Assembly: GCA_902825845.1 (NCBI GenBank)
Contig: CADECM010000073.1
Span: 1-32,451, forward strand
Reading direction: 5' to 3'
DNA: 32,451 nucleotides
DNA from: an uncultured beta proteobacterium
GTDB lineage: Bacteria > Pseudomonadota > Gammaproteobacteria > Burkholderiales > SG8-41
Shown here: piece by piece, positions 8,085-15,235 of the stretch
How the letters are laid out: every line of letters begins with the position of its first letter
Position numbering within the stretch: the stretch's first letter is position 1
Position numbers and translations under genes: made by a program
Notes under the pieces: model-generated
The model's database searches: none
Told to the model about the DNA's origin: nothing
The model's input: the letters and a program-made list of their open reading frames with translations, nothing else

Positions 8085-9344
8085 ATGAGCGGTGCAAGGC
8101 AGGCGCGCGGATTCTACGGCTGGCGTGTGGTGCATGCGGCGTTCGTGCTGGGACTTTTTGGCTGGGGTCTCGGCTTTTACGGTCCGCCGATCTTTCTTGG
8201 CGTGATCCACGAAGCGCGCGGCTGGCCGCTGGTATTGATTTCAGCGGCGGTCAGCGTGCATTTCTTCACCGGCGCGCTGACTGGCGCGAATCTGCCCGCG
8301 CTGCACCACCGCCTGGGCGTGGCATGGGTTACCCGGGCCGGCGCCATCGCCATGGCGCTGGGCATCATCGGCTGGGCGCTTGCCGGCGCGCCGTGGCAAT
8401 TGTTTGTGGCCGCGGGCCTGAGCGGCACGGGCTGGGGCACGATGAGTGCCGCGGCGCTCAATGCCATCGTGTCGCCTTGGTTCGCGCGCGGACGCCCGGC
8501 CGCGCTGGGCATGGCGTACAACGGCGGCAGCGTCGGCGGGATCATTTTTTCGCCGCTGTGGGTGGCCGCCATCAGTGGCGTCGGATTTCCGCTGGCGGCA
8601 ACCCTGATCGCGGTGGTGATGGTCACTACGCTATGGCTGCTGGCCGGGCGCGTGTTCTCGCGCACACCGCAATCGATGAATCTCACGGCGGATGGCGACG
8701 CCCACGGCGCGCCGGCGGCTGTGGCCGCTCCGCCATGGGTACGGCCGTTGCCCGGTGCGCTGTTGTGGCGCGATCGCCGTTTCGTGACCTTGTGCAGCGG
8801 CATGACGCTGGGGCTGTTCGCCCAGATCGGCTTGACCGCGCATCTCTACTCGCTGCTGGTGCCCGCGCTCGGCGCGCAACAGGCGGGGCTGGCGATGGGG
8901 CTGGTGACGGTGATGGCGATCGCCGGCCGCACGCTGCTCGGCTGGTTGATGCCCATGGGGGCCGACCGGCGGCTGGTGGGCTGCAGCGGTTACCTGATGC
9001 AATTGAGCGGTTCCGTGGTGTTGATGCTTGCCGGCGGAACAAGTATTCCGTTGCTGCTCGCGGGCGTGGTGTTGTTCGGCGCGGGCTTTGGCAGCGCCAA
9101 TTCGTTTCCGCCGCTGATCGCGCAGGTCGAATTCGTGCCGCAGGAGGTTCCACGCGTGGCCGCGCTGATCGTTGGCATTGCGCAGGCGGGTTACGCCATC
9201 GCGCCGGTGGCGTTCGGGCTGATCCGGGTGGCCGGCGCGCCTGCCGCCGGCGCGGCGCCCGGCGCAGCGCCAGCCGTATTCGCCGCCGCGGCGCTGCTGC
9301 AAGGCTTGGCGATCGTCGCGTTTCTGTCGGGAAGACGCCGTTAA
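8085..9344 (+). CDS. MFS transporter, 12 TM
   Basis: 419 aa, strongly hydrophobic along its length with about 12 predicted membrane helices in two halves separated by a hydrophilic loop (about residues 200-225). The N-terminus GFYGWRVVHAAFVLGLFGWG resembles MFS carriers of the monocarboxylate/oxalate type (OFA- or NarK-like), but no substrate motif is decisive. The gene follows the Bug-TauD pair after 126 bp in the same direction, which fits inner-membrane uptake or export of the substrate handled by those two. No strong ribosome site is visible before ATG 8085. It converges on the thiolase gene with 22 bp between stops and no evident terminator hairpin. Confidence 0.85.
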   Translation: MSGARQARGFYGWRVVHAAFVLGLFGWGLGFYGPPIFLGVIHEARGWPLVLISAAVSVHFFTGALTGANLPALHHRLGVAWVTRAGAIAMALGIIGWALAGAPWQLFVAAGLSGTGWGTMSAAALNAIVSPWFARGRPAALGMAYNGGSVGGIIFSPLWVAAISGVGFPLAATLIAVVMVTTLWLLAGRVFSRTPQSMNLTADGDAHGAPAAVAAPPWVRPLPGALLWRDRRFVTLCSGMTLGLFAQIGLTAHLYSLLVPALGAQQAGLAMGLVTVMAIAGRTLLGWLMPMGADRRLVGCSGYLMQLSGSVVLMLAGGTSIPLLLAGVVLFGAGFGSANSFPPLIAQVEFVPQEVPRVAALIVGIAQAGYAIAPVAFGLIRVAGAPAAGAAPGAAPAVFAAAALLQGLAIVAFLSGRRR

Positions 9345-9366
9345 GTCACGGCCCGCGCGGTGCGGT

Positions 9367-10647
9367 TTATGAACGCAACAAGGCGACGGTCCCCAGCCCG
9401 CCATCGGCGCAGATGCTCACCACCGCGCGCTTGCCGGCGCCCATCGCGGCCAGTTCCTTGATCGCCTGACTCAGTATGCGCGCGCCGGTGGCACCGAACG
9501 GATGGCCCAGCGCCACGCTGCCGCCGTTGGGATTGACGCGGTCCCAGGGGAAGCTACCGAAGGTCGCGTCGACGCCCGCTTTGTTTTTGACGAAGCTTGC
9601 GTCTTCGATGGCCGCGACATTGCACAGCACCTGCGCGGCAAAGGCTTCATGGATTTCCCACAGGTCGATATCATCGAATGTGAGCTGGTTTCGTGCCAGC
9701 AGGCGCGGGATGGCGTACGCCGGTGCCATCAGCAGACCTTCGGTTTTCAGATCCACTGCGGCCAGTTCCCAGTCGGTCAGGCGCACGCGCGGCAGGTGTT
9801 GCGGCAGCCGCTTCAGGCCGGTATCCGTCGCCACCCACACGCCGGCCGCGCCGTCGGTGAGGGCAGACGCATTGCCTGCAGTGATGGTGCCCTTGCCGCT
9901 GGATCTGTCGAACGCCGGCGCGAGTTTCGCGAGCCGTTCGAGCGAGGTGTCGGTGCGTGGCAGACTGTCGCGCGTGACATCGCCCACCGGCGCGATCAGA
10001 TCGCTGAAGAAGCCGCCGGCCATGGCGCGCAGCGCGCGTTCATGGCTGGCATACGCGAGCCGGTCCTGCGTTTCGCGGGCGATATTCCATTGTTTTGCCA
10101 TTTCCTCGCAGTGTTCGCCCATGCTCTTGCCGGTGCTGCGATTGGTGACCGTGGGAATGAACAGGCGCACGTCGCGCGCCTTGACTTGCGCAAAACGGTC
10201 CAGCCGCTGTCCCAGCGTGCGCGCCTGAAACAGCCGTCGCATCCAGTCGGAAAAATTCTGGCTCAGGCCGAATTGCACGCGGCTCATGCTTTCGCTGCCG
10301 CCGGCGAGCGCCAGTTCGCGCCCGCCGCTGCCAAGCATGCTGGCAGCTTCGAATGCCGCCACCATGCTGGTGGAGCAGGCAAGCACGGTGGAGAACGCCG
10401 GCGTGGCCGCATCGAGTCCGGCGTCGAGCACGGCCTCGCGCGCGATGTTGCTCATGCCGAGACTGGGCATCACGGTGCCCCACACCACGAAATCCGGGCG
10501 CGTGCCGGGAGCGAGTTGCCGCGCCATGGCCTTCACCACCGGCACCGACAGCGCAATCGCGTCGAGGTGTTTCAGGTCTCCGTCAACGCGCGCGAACGGC
10601 GTGCGCAGGCCGGCGGCAAGCCACACGGATTCAGCATTCGGGTTCAT
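9367..10647 (-). CDS. Acetyl-CoA acetyltransferase / FadI-like thiolase
   Basis: 426 aa, slightly longer than ordinary thiolases (about 390 aa) and close to FadI (about 436). All thiolase active-site blocks are present: nucleophile C91 in VLACSTSM, H382 in GHPFGATGAR and C413 in SICADGGLG. The middle segment, with a MGEHCEEMAKQW loop and SLERLAKLAPAF, follows the FadI pattern. Reaction: thiolytic cleavage of 3-oxoacyl-CoA to acetyl-CoA and a shortened acyl-CoA, or the reverse. ATG 10647 has AAAGG about 5 nt upstream and overlaps the end of the NUDIX gene by 17 bp, so the two are translationally close. Its FadJ-like partner is not in the window, so a role in a peripheral catabolic route rather than core beta-oxidation is possible. 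Confidence 0.88.
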   Translation of the reverse strand: MNPNAESVWLAAGLRTPFARVDGDLKHLDAIALSVPVVKAMARQLAPGTRPDFVVWGTVMPSLGMSNIAREAVLDAGLDAATPAFSTVLACSTSMVAAFEAASMLGSGGRELALAGGSESMSRVQFGLSQNFSDWMRRLFQARTLGQRLDRFAQVKARDVRLFIPTVTNRSTGKSMGEHCEEMAKQWNIARETQDRLAYASHERALRAMAGGFFSDLIAPVGDVTRDSLPRTDTSLERLAKLAPAFDRSSGKGTITAGNASALTDGAAGVWVATDTGLKRLPQHLPRVRLTDWELAAVDLKTEGLLMAPAYAIPRLLARNQLTFDDIDLWEIHEAFAAQVLCNVAAIEDASFVKNKAGVDATFGSFPWDRVNPNGGSVALGHPFGATGARILSQAIKELAAMGAGKRAVVSICADGGLGTVALLRS

Positions 10648-11122
10648 CGTCGCCTTTGGATTCTGGCGCCGTCATGCGCGCTTGCCCCTCATCGCCGTCC
10701 TCATCGTCGTTGATGCGCGCCCGTATCCAGTCGAGTACGCCTGCCAGCCGCGGCGGCAGCAGGTCTTCCGCATCGTCGCAGGTCACCCAGCGCCATTCGT
10801 GATGTTCCGGGCGGCCGAGTTCCGCGGATACCGGCAGCGTGATGTCCGCCGTGCGTGTTTCGGCGACATAGTAGCGCGCCACTTTGTTGCCGGCATAGGG
10901 CACGGTCTCCTTGTAATCCTCGCCGAACACAAAGTCGAGATCGTCGATGCCGGTTTCTTCCAGCGTTTCGCGCCTGGCCGCCTCCAGCGGATCTTCGTCG
11001 GATTCGACGATGCCTTTGGGAAAATCCCAATTCTTGTAGGCGCGCAGCACCAGCAGTTGCCAGTCGCCCTCGGCAAATCGCACGGGCACCACACCACAGG
11101 ATAAAATTTTGTTTAAAATCAT
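10631..11122 (-). CDS. NUDIX hydrolase
   Basis: 163 aa. The full Nudix box is at residues 37-59: G37, E43, then RETLEETGI, matching Gx5Ex7REUxEExGU. Upstream, LSCGVVPVR and LRAYKNWDFPKG resemble the small Ap4A-hydrolase-like Nudix group, which removes nucleotide diphosphates or caps; the true substrate is unknown. The C-terminal 25 residues are acidic and probably disordered (NDDEDGDEGQA). The start is unusual: the codons for MILNKI lie in an AT-rich dispersed repeat (copy 3), and no good ribosome site precedes ATG 11122. The stop of the ROK kinase is 9 bp upstream, so this gene is likely read from the same transcript. Confidence 0.87.
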   Translation of the reverse strand: MILNKILSCGVVPVRFAEGDWQLLVLRAYKNWDFPKGIVESDEDPLEAARRETLEETGIDDLDFVFGEDYKETVPYAGNKVARYYVAETRTADITLPVSAELGRPEHHEWRWVTCDDAEDLLPPRLAGVLDWIRARINDDEDGDEGQARMTAPESKGDDEPEC

Positions 11123-11130
11123 ATAGTTAC
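11113..11130 (+). repeat. AT-rich dispersed element, copy 3
   Basis: An exact match to the core, as TTAAAATCATATAGTTAC. It lies at the ROK/NUDIX junction and covers the NUDIX start codon (CAT at 11120-11122 on this strand), so part of the repeat is translated on the minus strand as the first residues of that protein. Confidence 0.6.
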
Positions 11131-11131
11131 T

Positions 11132-12040
11132 TTATTTCCACAACCACGCTGCGCCGCGCACGCCGCTGGAATCGCCGTGCACGTTACGCGCCAGCCGCGT
11201 GCGCACCACGTCCGAAAACACCCAGCGGCCCCACAGCGCGGGCACGTTCGTATACAGCCGCTTGATATTGGACACGCCGCCGCCCAGCACGATCACTTGC
11301 GGATCGAGCAGATTGATCACCGAAGCCAGCGCACGCGCGCAGCGGTTTTCGTAGCGTGCGAGCGCCGCCGCCGCGGTGGCATCGTGCTCGATGCGCACGG
11401 CGACCGCTTCGGCACTCAGCGTCTTGCCGCTGAGATAGGCATAGTCGCGCGCCAATCCCGGGCCCGACAGAAAGGTTTCGATGCAGCCATGTTTGCCGCA
11501 GTAGCACGGCGCGCCGGGGCGTTCCTCGTCCTCGGGCCACGGCAACGGGTTGTGACCCCATTCGCCCGCAATGGCGTTGGGGCCGTCGATCACCTTGCCG
11601 TTGATGACAATGCCGCCGCCGGTGCCGGTGCCGAGGATCACGCCGAACACCGATGCCGCGCCGGCCGCGGCGCCATCAACAGCCTCGCTCAGCGCGAAGC
11701 AGTTGGCATCGTTGGCGAGCCGCACTTCGCGGCCCAGCGTGTGTTCAAGGTCCACTTTGACCGGCTGTTGGTTCAGACAGGTGGAATTGGAATTGCGCAT
11801 CAATCCTGTCGACGGCGAGAGCGCGCCCGGCGTGCCGATGCCGATGGTGGCCTGCGCGCCGAGTTCGCGTTCGGCATCGGCGATCAAGCGCGCGATCAGC
11901 GCCAGCGTGGCGGCATAGTCTGTTGCAGGTGTCGGTTCTCGCCGCCGTAGCAGTTGCCTGCCGTGTGCATCGAACGCCGCGATTTCAGTCTTGGTGCCGC
12001 CCAGATCGATGCCGATTCTAAACATGGGCGGCGTGTGCAT
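11132..12040 (-). CDS. ROK-family sugar kinase (NagK/Mak-like)
   Basis: 302 aa. The N-terminal phosphate-binding loop reads GIDLGGTKTE, the catalytic Asp lies in NDANCFALSEA, and the ROK zinc site is complete: His in GEWGHNPL plus the Cys cluster CYCGKHGCIE. A second nucleotide motif, LGTGTGGGIV, follows the catalytic region. Members phosphorylate N-acetylglucosamine, fructose, glucose or N-acetylmannosamine using ATP; the sequence is closest in feel to NagK or fructokinase, but the sugar cannot be fixed. Two starts are possible, ATG 12040 and ATG 12025 (MFRIGIDLGG); the latter is the more usual family N-terminus, and neither has a clear ribosome site. The gene lies 3 bp after the Bug gene's stop. 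Confidence 0.88.
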   Translation of the reverse strand: MHTPPMFRIGIDLGGTKTEIAAFDAHGRQLLRRREPTPATDYAATLALIARLIADAERELGAQATIGIGTPGALSPSTGLMRNSNSTCLNQQPVKVDLEHTLGREVRLANDANCFALSEAVDGAAAGAASVFGVILGTGTGGGIVINGKVIDGPNAIAGEWGHNPLPWPEDEERPGAPCYCGKHGCIETFLSGPGLARDYAYLSGKTLSAEAVAVRIEHDATAAAALARYENRCARALASVINLLDPQVIVLGGGVSNIKRLYTNVPALWGRWVFSDVVRTRLARNVHGDSSGVRGAAWLWK

Positions 12041-12043
12041 TGC

Positions 12044-13036
12044 TTATTGCGGCTTATACCCCAACCGTGCGGCAATTTTGTGGGTTTTCTCGATATCGGC
12101 CTGCACCAGTTTGGTAAATTCCGCGGGCGACTGGGTAAACGCTTCAAAGCCCAGCTCGTCAAAGCGTGCCAACACATCGGGCGCCGCCACCACCTTCACC
12201 AGCTCGCGCTGAAATTTGTTGACGTATTCCGCCGGCGTGCGCGCCGGGTACCAGAAGCCGAACCACGCAAAGAACACATAGTCTTTCACGCCCGCTTCAA
12301 TCACCGTCGGCACCTCGGGCAATTGCTTCCAGCGTGTGGCGCCGGTCATCGCCAGCGCCCTGACCTTGCCGGTCCTGACCATTCCCACAGCGCTAGAGGT
12401 GGTCAGAAGCGACATGTCGATATGTCCGCCCGCCAGATCCGTCACCAGCTGGCCGATGCCTTTGTACTGCACGGTGGTCAGCTTGATACCCGCCGCGGCA
12501 TTGAACATTTCGGTGCCCACATGCAGTACGCCGCCGATGCCTGAGTTGCCGTAGTTGAGGCGGTCAGGCTGCTTCTTGGCGAGCGCGATCAGTTCGGCCA
12601 CCGATTTCACCGGCACCGACGGATGCACCCCCAGCACGTAGCCCACGGTACGGCAGGCGGTGGATACCGCGGTGAAATCACGCACCGGATCGTACGGTAG
12701 TTTGTTGAAGGCCGGCAGCATGCTATGGCCGCTCGAGGTGTGCAGCATGGTGTAACCGTCCGGCGCCGACTTGGCGGCGATTTCGGTGCCGATGATGCCG
12801 CCGGCACCCGAGCGGTTGTCGATGACGAAGTTGTGCCCCCACGCGGCAAGCACCTTCTGCCCGACCAGGCGTCCGATCACGTCCATTGGGCCGCCCGCGA
12901 AGTAGGGCACGATGACGCGGATGGGCCGGGTTGGATAATCGGACGCGGCCTTTTGTGCGAAGGCGGTGTTGGCGGCAGCAACACACAAGGCCGCTGCAAC
13001 GATGGTGCGGTGCTGACGCGCGGCGGTGAAGGTCAT
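12044..13036 (-). CDS. Bug-family periplasmic binding receptor (second copy)
   Basis: 330 aa. The signal peptide spans about residues 1-27 (ending NTAFAQ). Mature-protein blocks follow the Bug family: YPTRPIRVIVPYFAGGPMD, DGYTMLHTSSGHS, RLNYGNSGIGGVLH and WYPARTPAEYVNKF. It shares the same architecture as the receptor at 6081 but differs widely, so it is not a recent duplicate and should bind another ligand. ATG 13036 has AAGGAA 8 nt upstream. No TctA or TctB gene is nearby. It is followed after only 3 bp by the sugar-kinase gene and then NUDIX and thiolase, so this receptor probably heads or joins a catabolic transcript. Confidence 0.9.
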   Translation of the reverse strand: MTFTAARQHRTIVAAALCVAAANTAFAQKAASDYPTRPIRVIVPYFAGGPMDVIGRLVGQKVLAAWGHNFVIDNRSGAGGIIGTEIAAKSAPDGYTMLHTSSGHSMLPAFNKLPYDPVRDFTAVSTACRTVGYVLGVHPSVPVKSVAELIALAKKQPDRLNYGNSGIGGVLHVGTEMFNAAAGIKLTTVQYKGIGQLVTDLAGGHIDMSLLTTSSAVGMVRTGKVRALAMTGATRWKQLPEVPTVIEAGVKDYVFFAWFGFWYPARTPAEYVNKFQRELVKVVAAPDVLARFDELGFEAFTQSPAEFTKLVQADIEKTHKIAARLGYKPQ

Positions 13037-13130
13037 GGTTGGTATTCCTTGCCGGTACGCGGCGGGTGATGCCGCGCCGCTGACGTTTATCAGGGTGCCG
13101 CGGGGGGCTGCCCTCGCACCACCTGCACTT

Positions 13131-13550
13131 TTACGGCAGCTGCAACTTGCCGCCACCGCCGAGTCCGCCCATGCCGCCGCCGCCAAGCCCGCCCATGCCG
13201 CCCGCGCCCGGCACCACGATCGACGACTGCTGCTGGCGGCGCAGTTCCTGCAGCTCGCGTACGGTGCGTTCGACACCTTCCTTGGCGGCCTCGCCAAAAC
13301 CGGCGATGGCGCCGGCAAGATTCGCGGCCTCGATTTCGAAATTGATGGGCAACGGGCCTGCCTGCGTCATGATCTGCGCTTCGCCGATAAACAGGGTGGG
13401 GCGTGCGCCGTCGGCCGAGCCATCGCTCTTGATCGGCGTCATCATGCGCAGCGTGCCGACTTTGCGGTCGGTGACGATTTCTTCACGGTACAGGTTGTCC
13501 GCGTCCATCTGCGCGTCAGTGCCGCGTTCTTCGGGGGGGCGTAGTGCCAT
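13131..13550 (-). CDS. Conserved hypothetical protein with Gly/Met-rich tail
   Basis: 139 aa, soluble and unrecognised. The core (about residues 15-75) reads like a beta-rich domain: YREEIVTDRKVGTLRMMTP, then TLFIGEAQIMTQAGPLPINF. A helix with a coiled-coil look follows (EGVERTVRELQELRRQQQ). The last 25 residues are a low-complexity tail with two near-identical GMGGLGGGG units. Such a small protein with a flexible Gly tail could serve as a scaffold or binding partner; this is inference only. ATG 13550 has GAGG 5 nt upstream; a later in-frame ATG (MDADNLYREE, 13508) is the alternative. The M14 peptidase gene ends 39 bp upstream and the second Bug gene starts 94 bp downstream. Confidence 0.7.
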   Translation of the reverse strand: MALRPPEERGTDAQMDADNLYREEIVTDRKVGTLRMMTPIKSDGSADGARPTLFIGEAQIMTQAGPLPINFEIEAANLAGAIAGFGEAAKEGVERTVRELQELRRQQQSSIVVPGAGGMGGLGGGGMGGLGGGGKLQLP

Positions 13551-13589
13551 GGCAGCCTCGTTTGAGTCGGTGAATAAAGGCGAAGGTTA

Positions 13590-14657
13590 TCAGAAAACCG
13601 CAGCGGGCCAGAACTCGAGCGGCCGGGCGCAGGCGCCGCTGGCTACCGCGCGCGGCAGCACGCACAGATTCCATGGGTCATCGGCCGCCTGGCGCGCCGC
13701 TTGTGCCGCGCGCGACGGACCGGTGGATTCGCGCGACGTTTCGACCGCGACGGGAACGATGGCGGGCCTGCGCTCCACCAGATTGATGCGCAGCCATTTC
13801 AGCATGTCGCTCCAGACCTGCGCGAGTTCCCGTTCAGTCGGCATTTTGAGCGCGTGCGGCAATTCGAGCGTCACCACCGGTATGCCTTGCTTGAGGCCGC
13901 CGAAGTTGCCCAGCGAGCCTGGATAAACGCCGATGCGATGCAGATGCAGCCGGCCGAAGCGTGTGGGTGCCTCGACACCCGTAGCGCCCGGTGGCGGCCC
14001 ATCGAAATCAAGCACGCCAAAGGGCGCATGTATCGATACGATCACGTCCGGCCGGAAGCGGGAAATTTCGTCGTGCAGCCAGCGCGATTCCGGCTCGGAC
14101 AAGGGTGCGGTGCCCGGATAGCGGCGCGGGTCGCGTCCGGTTTTTGCGGTCCAGTGGTGCGGCGCTTCGCGCCGCCAGTTGAGGGTTGGAGAATTCCGGT
14201 TCAGGTCCACGCCGTTGGCGTTGACGCGCCGCGGCGGCTTACTGAGCAGCCCGTCCGGGTTCAACACCGGAATGACCTTCCAGTGATAAAACGCCGCTTC
14301 GCCGCCGGACTTCTGCAACAATTCCATCCAGCGAAACACGATCGAGGCGGACGTCAGTTCGTCGCCGTGAATACCGCCGATCACCAGCACTCGCGCGGCA
14401 GACTGCTGTTCGGGCTTGAACTCGCGCAGCATGATCGGGCGCCCTTTGACTGACGTGACAGCAACCGGCGTCAGCTCGGCCTCCACGCACGGGTTCAGCT
14501 TGATCTGTGGTATGGCCAGCGTGACCTTGTTGCACCAGTCATGCACCGTGTCCGGGTCAGAGTGGATGACGGCACCCGGCCGGGCGTTCAGGTCCGCGAC
14601 GGAAAACAAGCCCAGCAGCGGCAGGAATTTCAGTAATTTCAATAACGTGCTTTTCAT
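13590..14657 (-). CDS. M14-family zinc peptidase (MpaA/carboxypeptidase-like), exported
   Basis: 355 aa. A hydrophobic export signal (about residues 1-25, LLKFLPLLGLFSV) is followed by an M14 metallopeptidase domain. Zinc ligands are visible as H97 and E100 in GGIHGDE and H210 in VSIHAPFG; the catalytic Glu is likely E265 in VTLELPHA. The intervening VLNPDGLL and VNANGVDLNRNSP are standard substrate-binding blocks. Murein tripeptide amidase MpaA and related gamma-D-Glu-Dap peptidases share this pattern, so cleavage of cell-wall peptides in the periplasm is the best guess. ATG 14657 is preferred because it gives the signal peptide directly; the frame is open to 14726. The C-terminal 60 residues are outside the usual domain. 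Confidence 0.85.
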   Translation of the reverse strand: MKSTLLKLLKFLPLLGLFSVADLNARPGAVIHSDPDTVHDWCNKVTLAIPQIKLNPCVEAELTPVAVTSVKGRPIMLREFKPEQQSAARVLVIGGIHGDELTSASIVFRWMELLQKSGGEAAFYHWKVIPVLNPDGLLSKPPRRVNANGVDLNRNSPTLNWRREAPHHWTAKTGRDPRRYPGTAPLSEPESRWLHDEISRFRPDVIVSIHAPFGVLDFDGPPPGATGVEAPTRFGRLHLHRIGVYPGSLGNFGGLKQGIPVVTLELPHALKMPTERELAQVWSDMLKWLRINLVERRPAIVPVAVETSRESTGPSRAAQAARQAADDPWNLCVLPRAVASGACARPLEFWPAAVF

Positions 14658-14857
14658 AGTGGCTGTGGATCGACCGTCGCCCCGGCGTGCTCGCCACAAC
14701 GTCAATACAGACGGTGTTTGCCGCATGCGCGAACCCGGCGGCAGATCAGGCCGGGAAGGCGAAGATTATCAGAGTTGGCTTCACGCCTGAAGCCGCGCTG
14801 CCGGCGGCGTGACGCCGCCTTTCGGCAACAGTGGGTTTGCCGGCGGACCGGCCCGGG

Positions 14858-14971
14858 TCAACGCCGGAACACGGGACGGCGCGCGCGCGGCCGGCGCCGG
14901 CCGCGCAGCAAGGTAAGGCCGATGGCAAGCAGCGTGGCGCCTACAGTCAGGGAGTGAAATTTCGAAGTCAT
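14858..14971 (-). CDS. Possible 37-aa single-TM small protein
   Basis: A short frame encoding MTSKFHSLTVGATLLAIG, then LTLLRGRRRPRARRPVFRR: one hydrophobic helix (about residues 8-22) followed by a strongly basic tail, as in small membrane proteins or detached sorting tails. There is no good ribosome site before ATG 14971, so it may not be expressed. It is the only protein-like signal in the 578-bp gap between the M14 and GGDEF-EAL genes. The rest of that gap holds GC-rich DNA and the AT-rich element copy 4. Confidence 0.25.
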   Translation of the reverse strand: MTSKFHSLTVGATLLAIGLTLLRGRRRPRARRPVFRR

Positions 14972-15095
14972 TGTCGTCAGCCGTGGGTGGTTGCGGGTGA
15001 GTCACGTCGTGAACAGCGGTGCGCCGGTACCTGCAGCGCCCGCCGTGGAGGAACGCAAGTTCAATGCCAGCAGCCGACGGGTTGAGAGGGTAATT

Positions 15096-15113
15096 ATAAC
15101 TAATTGATTTTAT
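15096..15113 (-). repeat. AT-rich dispersed element, copy 4
   Basis: On the minus strand this reads ATAAAATCAATTAGTTAT, matching the core at 17 of 18 positions. It sits in an AT-rich patch at 15090-15130, about 120 bp beyond the 3' end of the GGDEF-EAL gene and upstream of the M14 gene on the same strand. Confidence 0.55.
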
Positions 15114-15235
15114 TTGTATTTTTTTATATTCGAGGATTGTCCCGGCGTATGCAGCCGGCCGCCTGTCAATTTTTCCGACGCGCGCAAGGCGCGGCCGGCA
15201 TTGCGCTTGGTGAATGGCGCGTGTATTGCCGGGAA

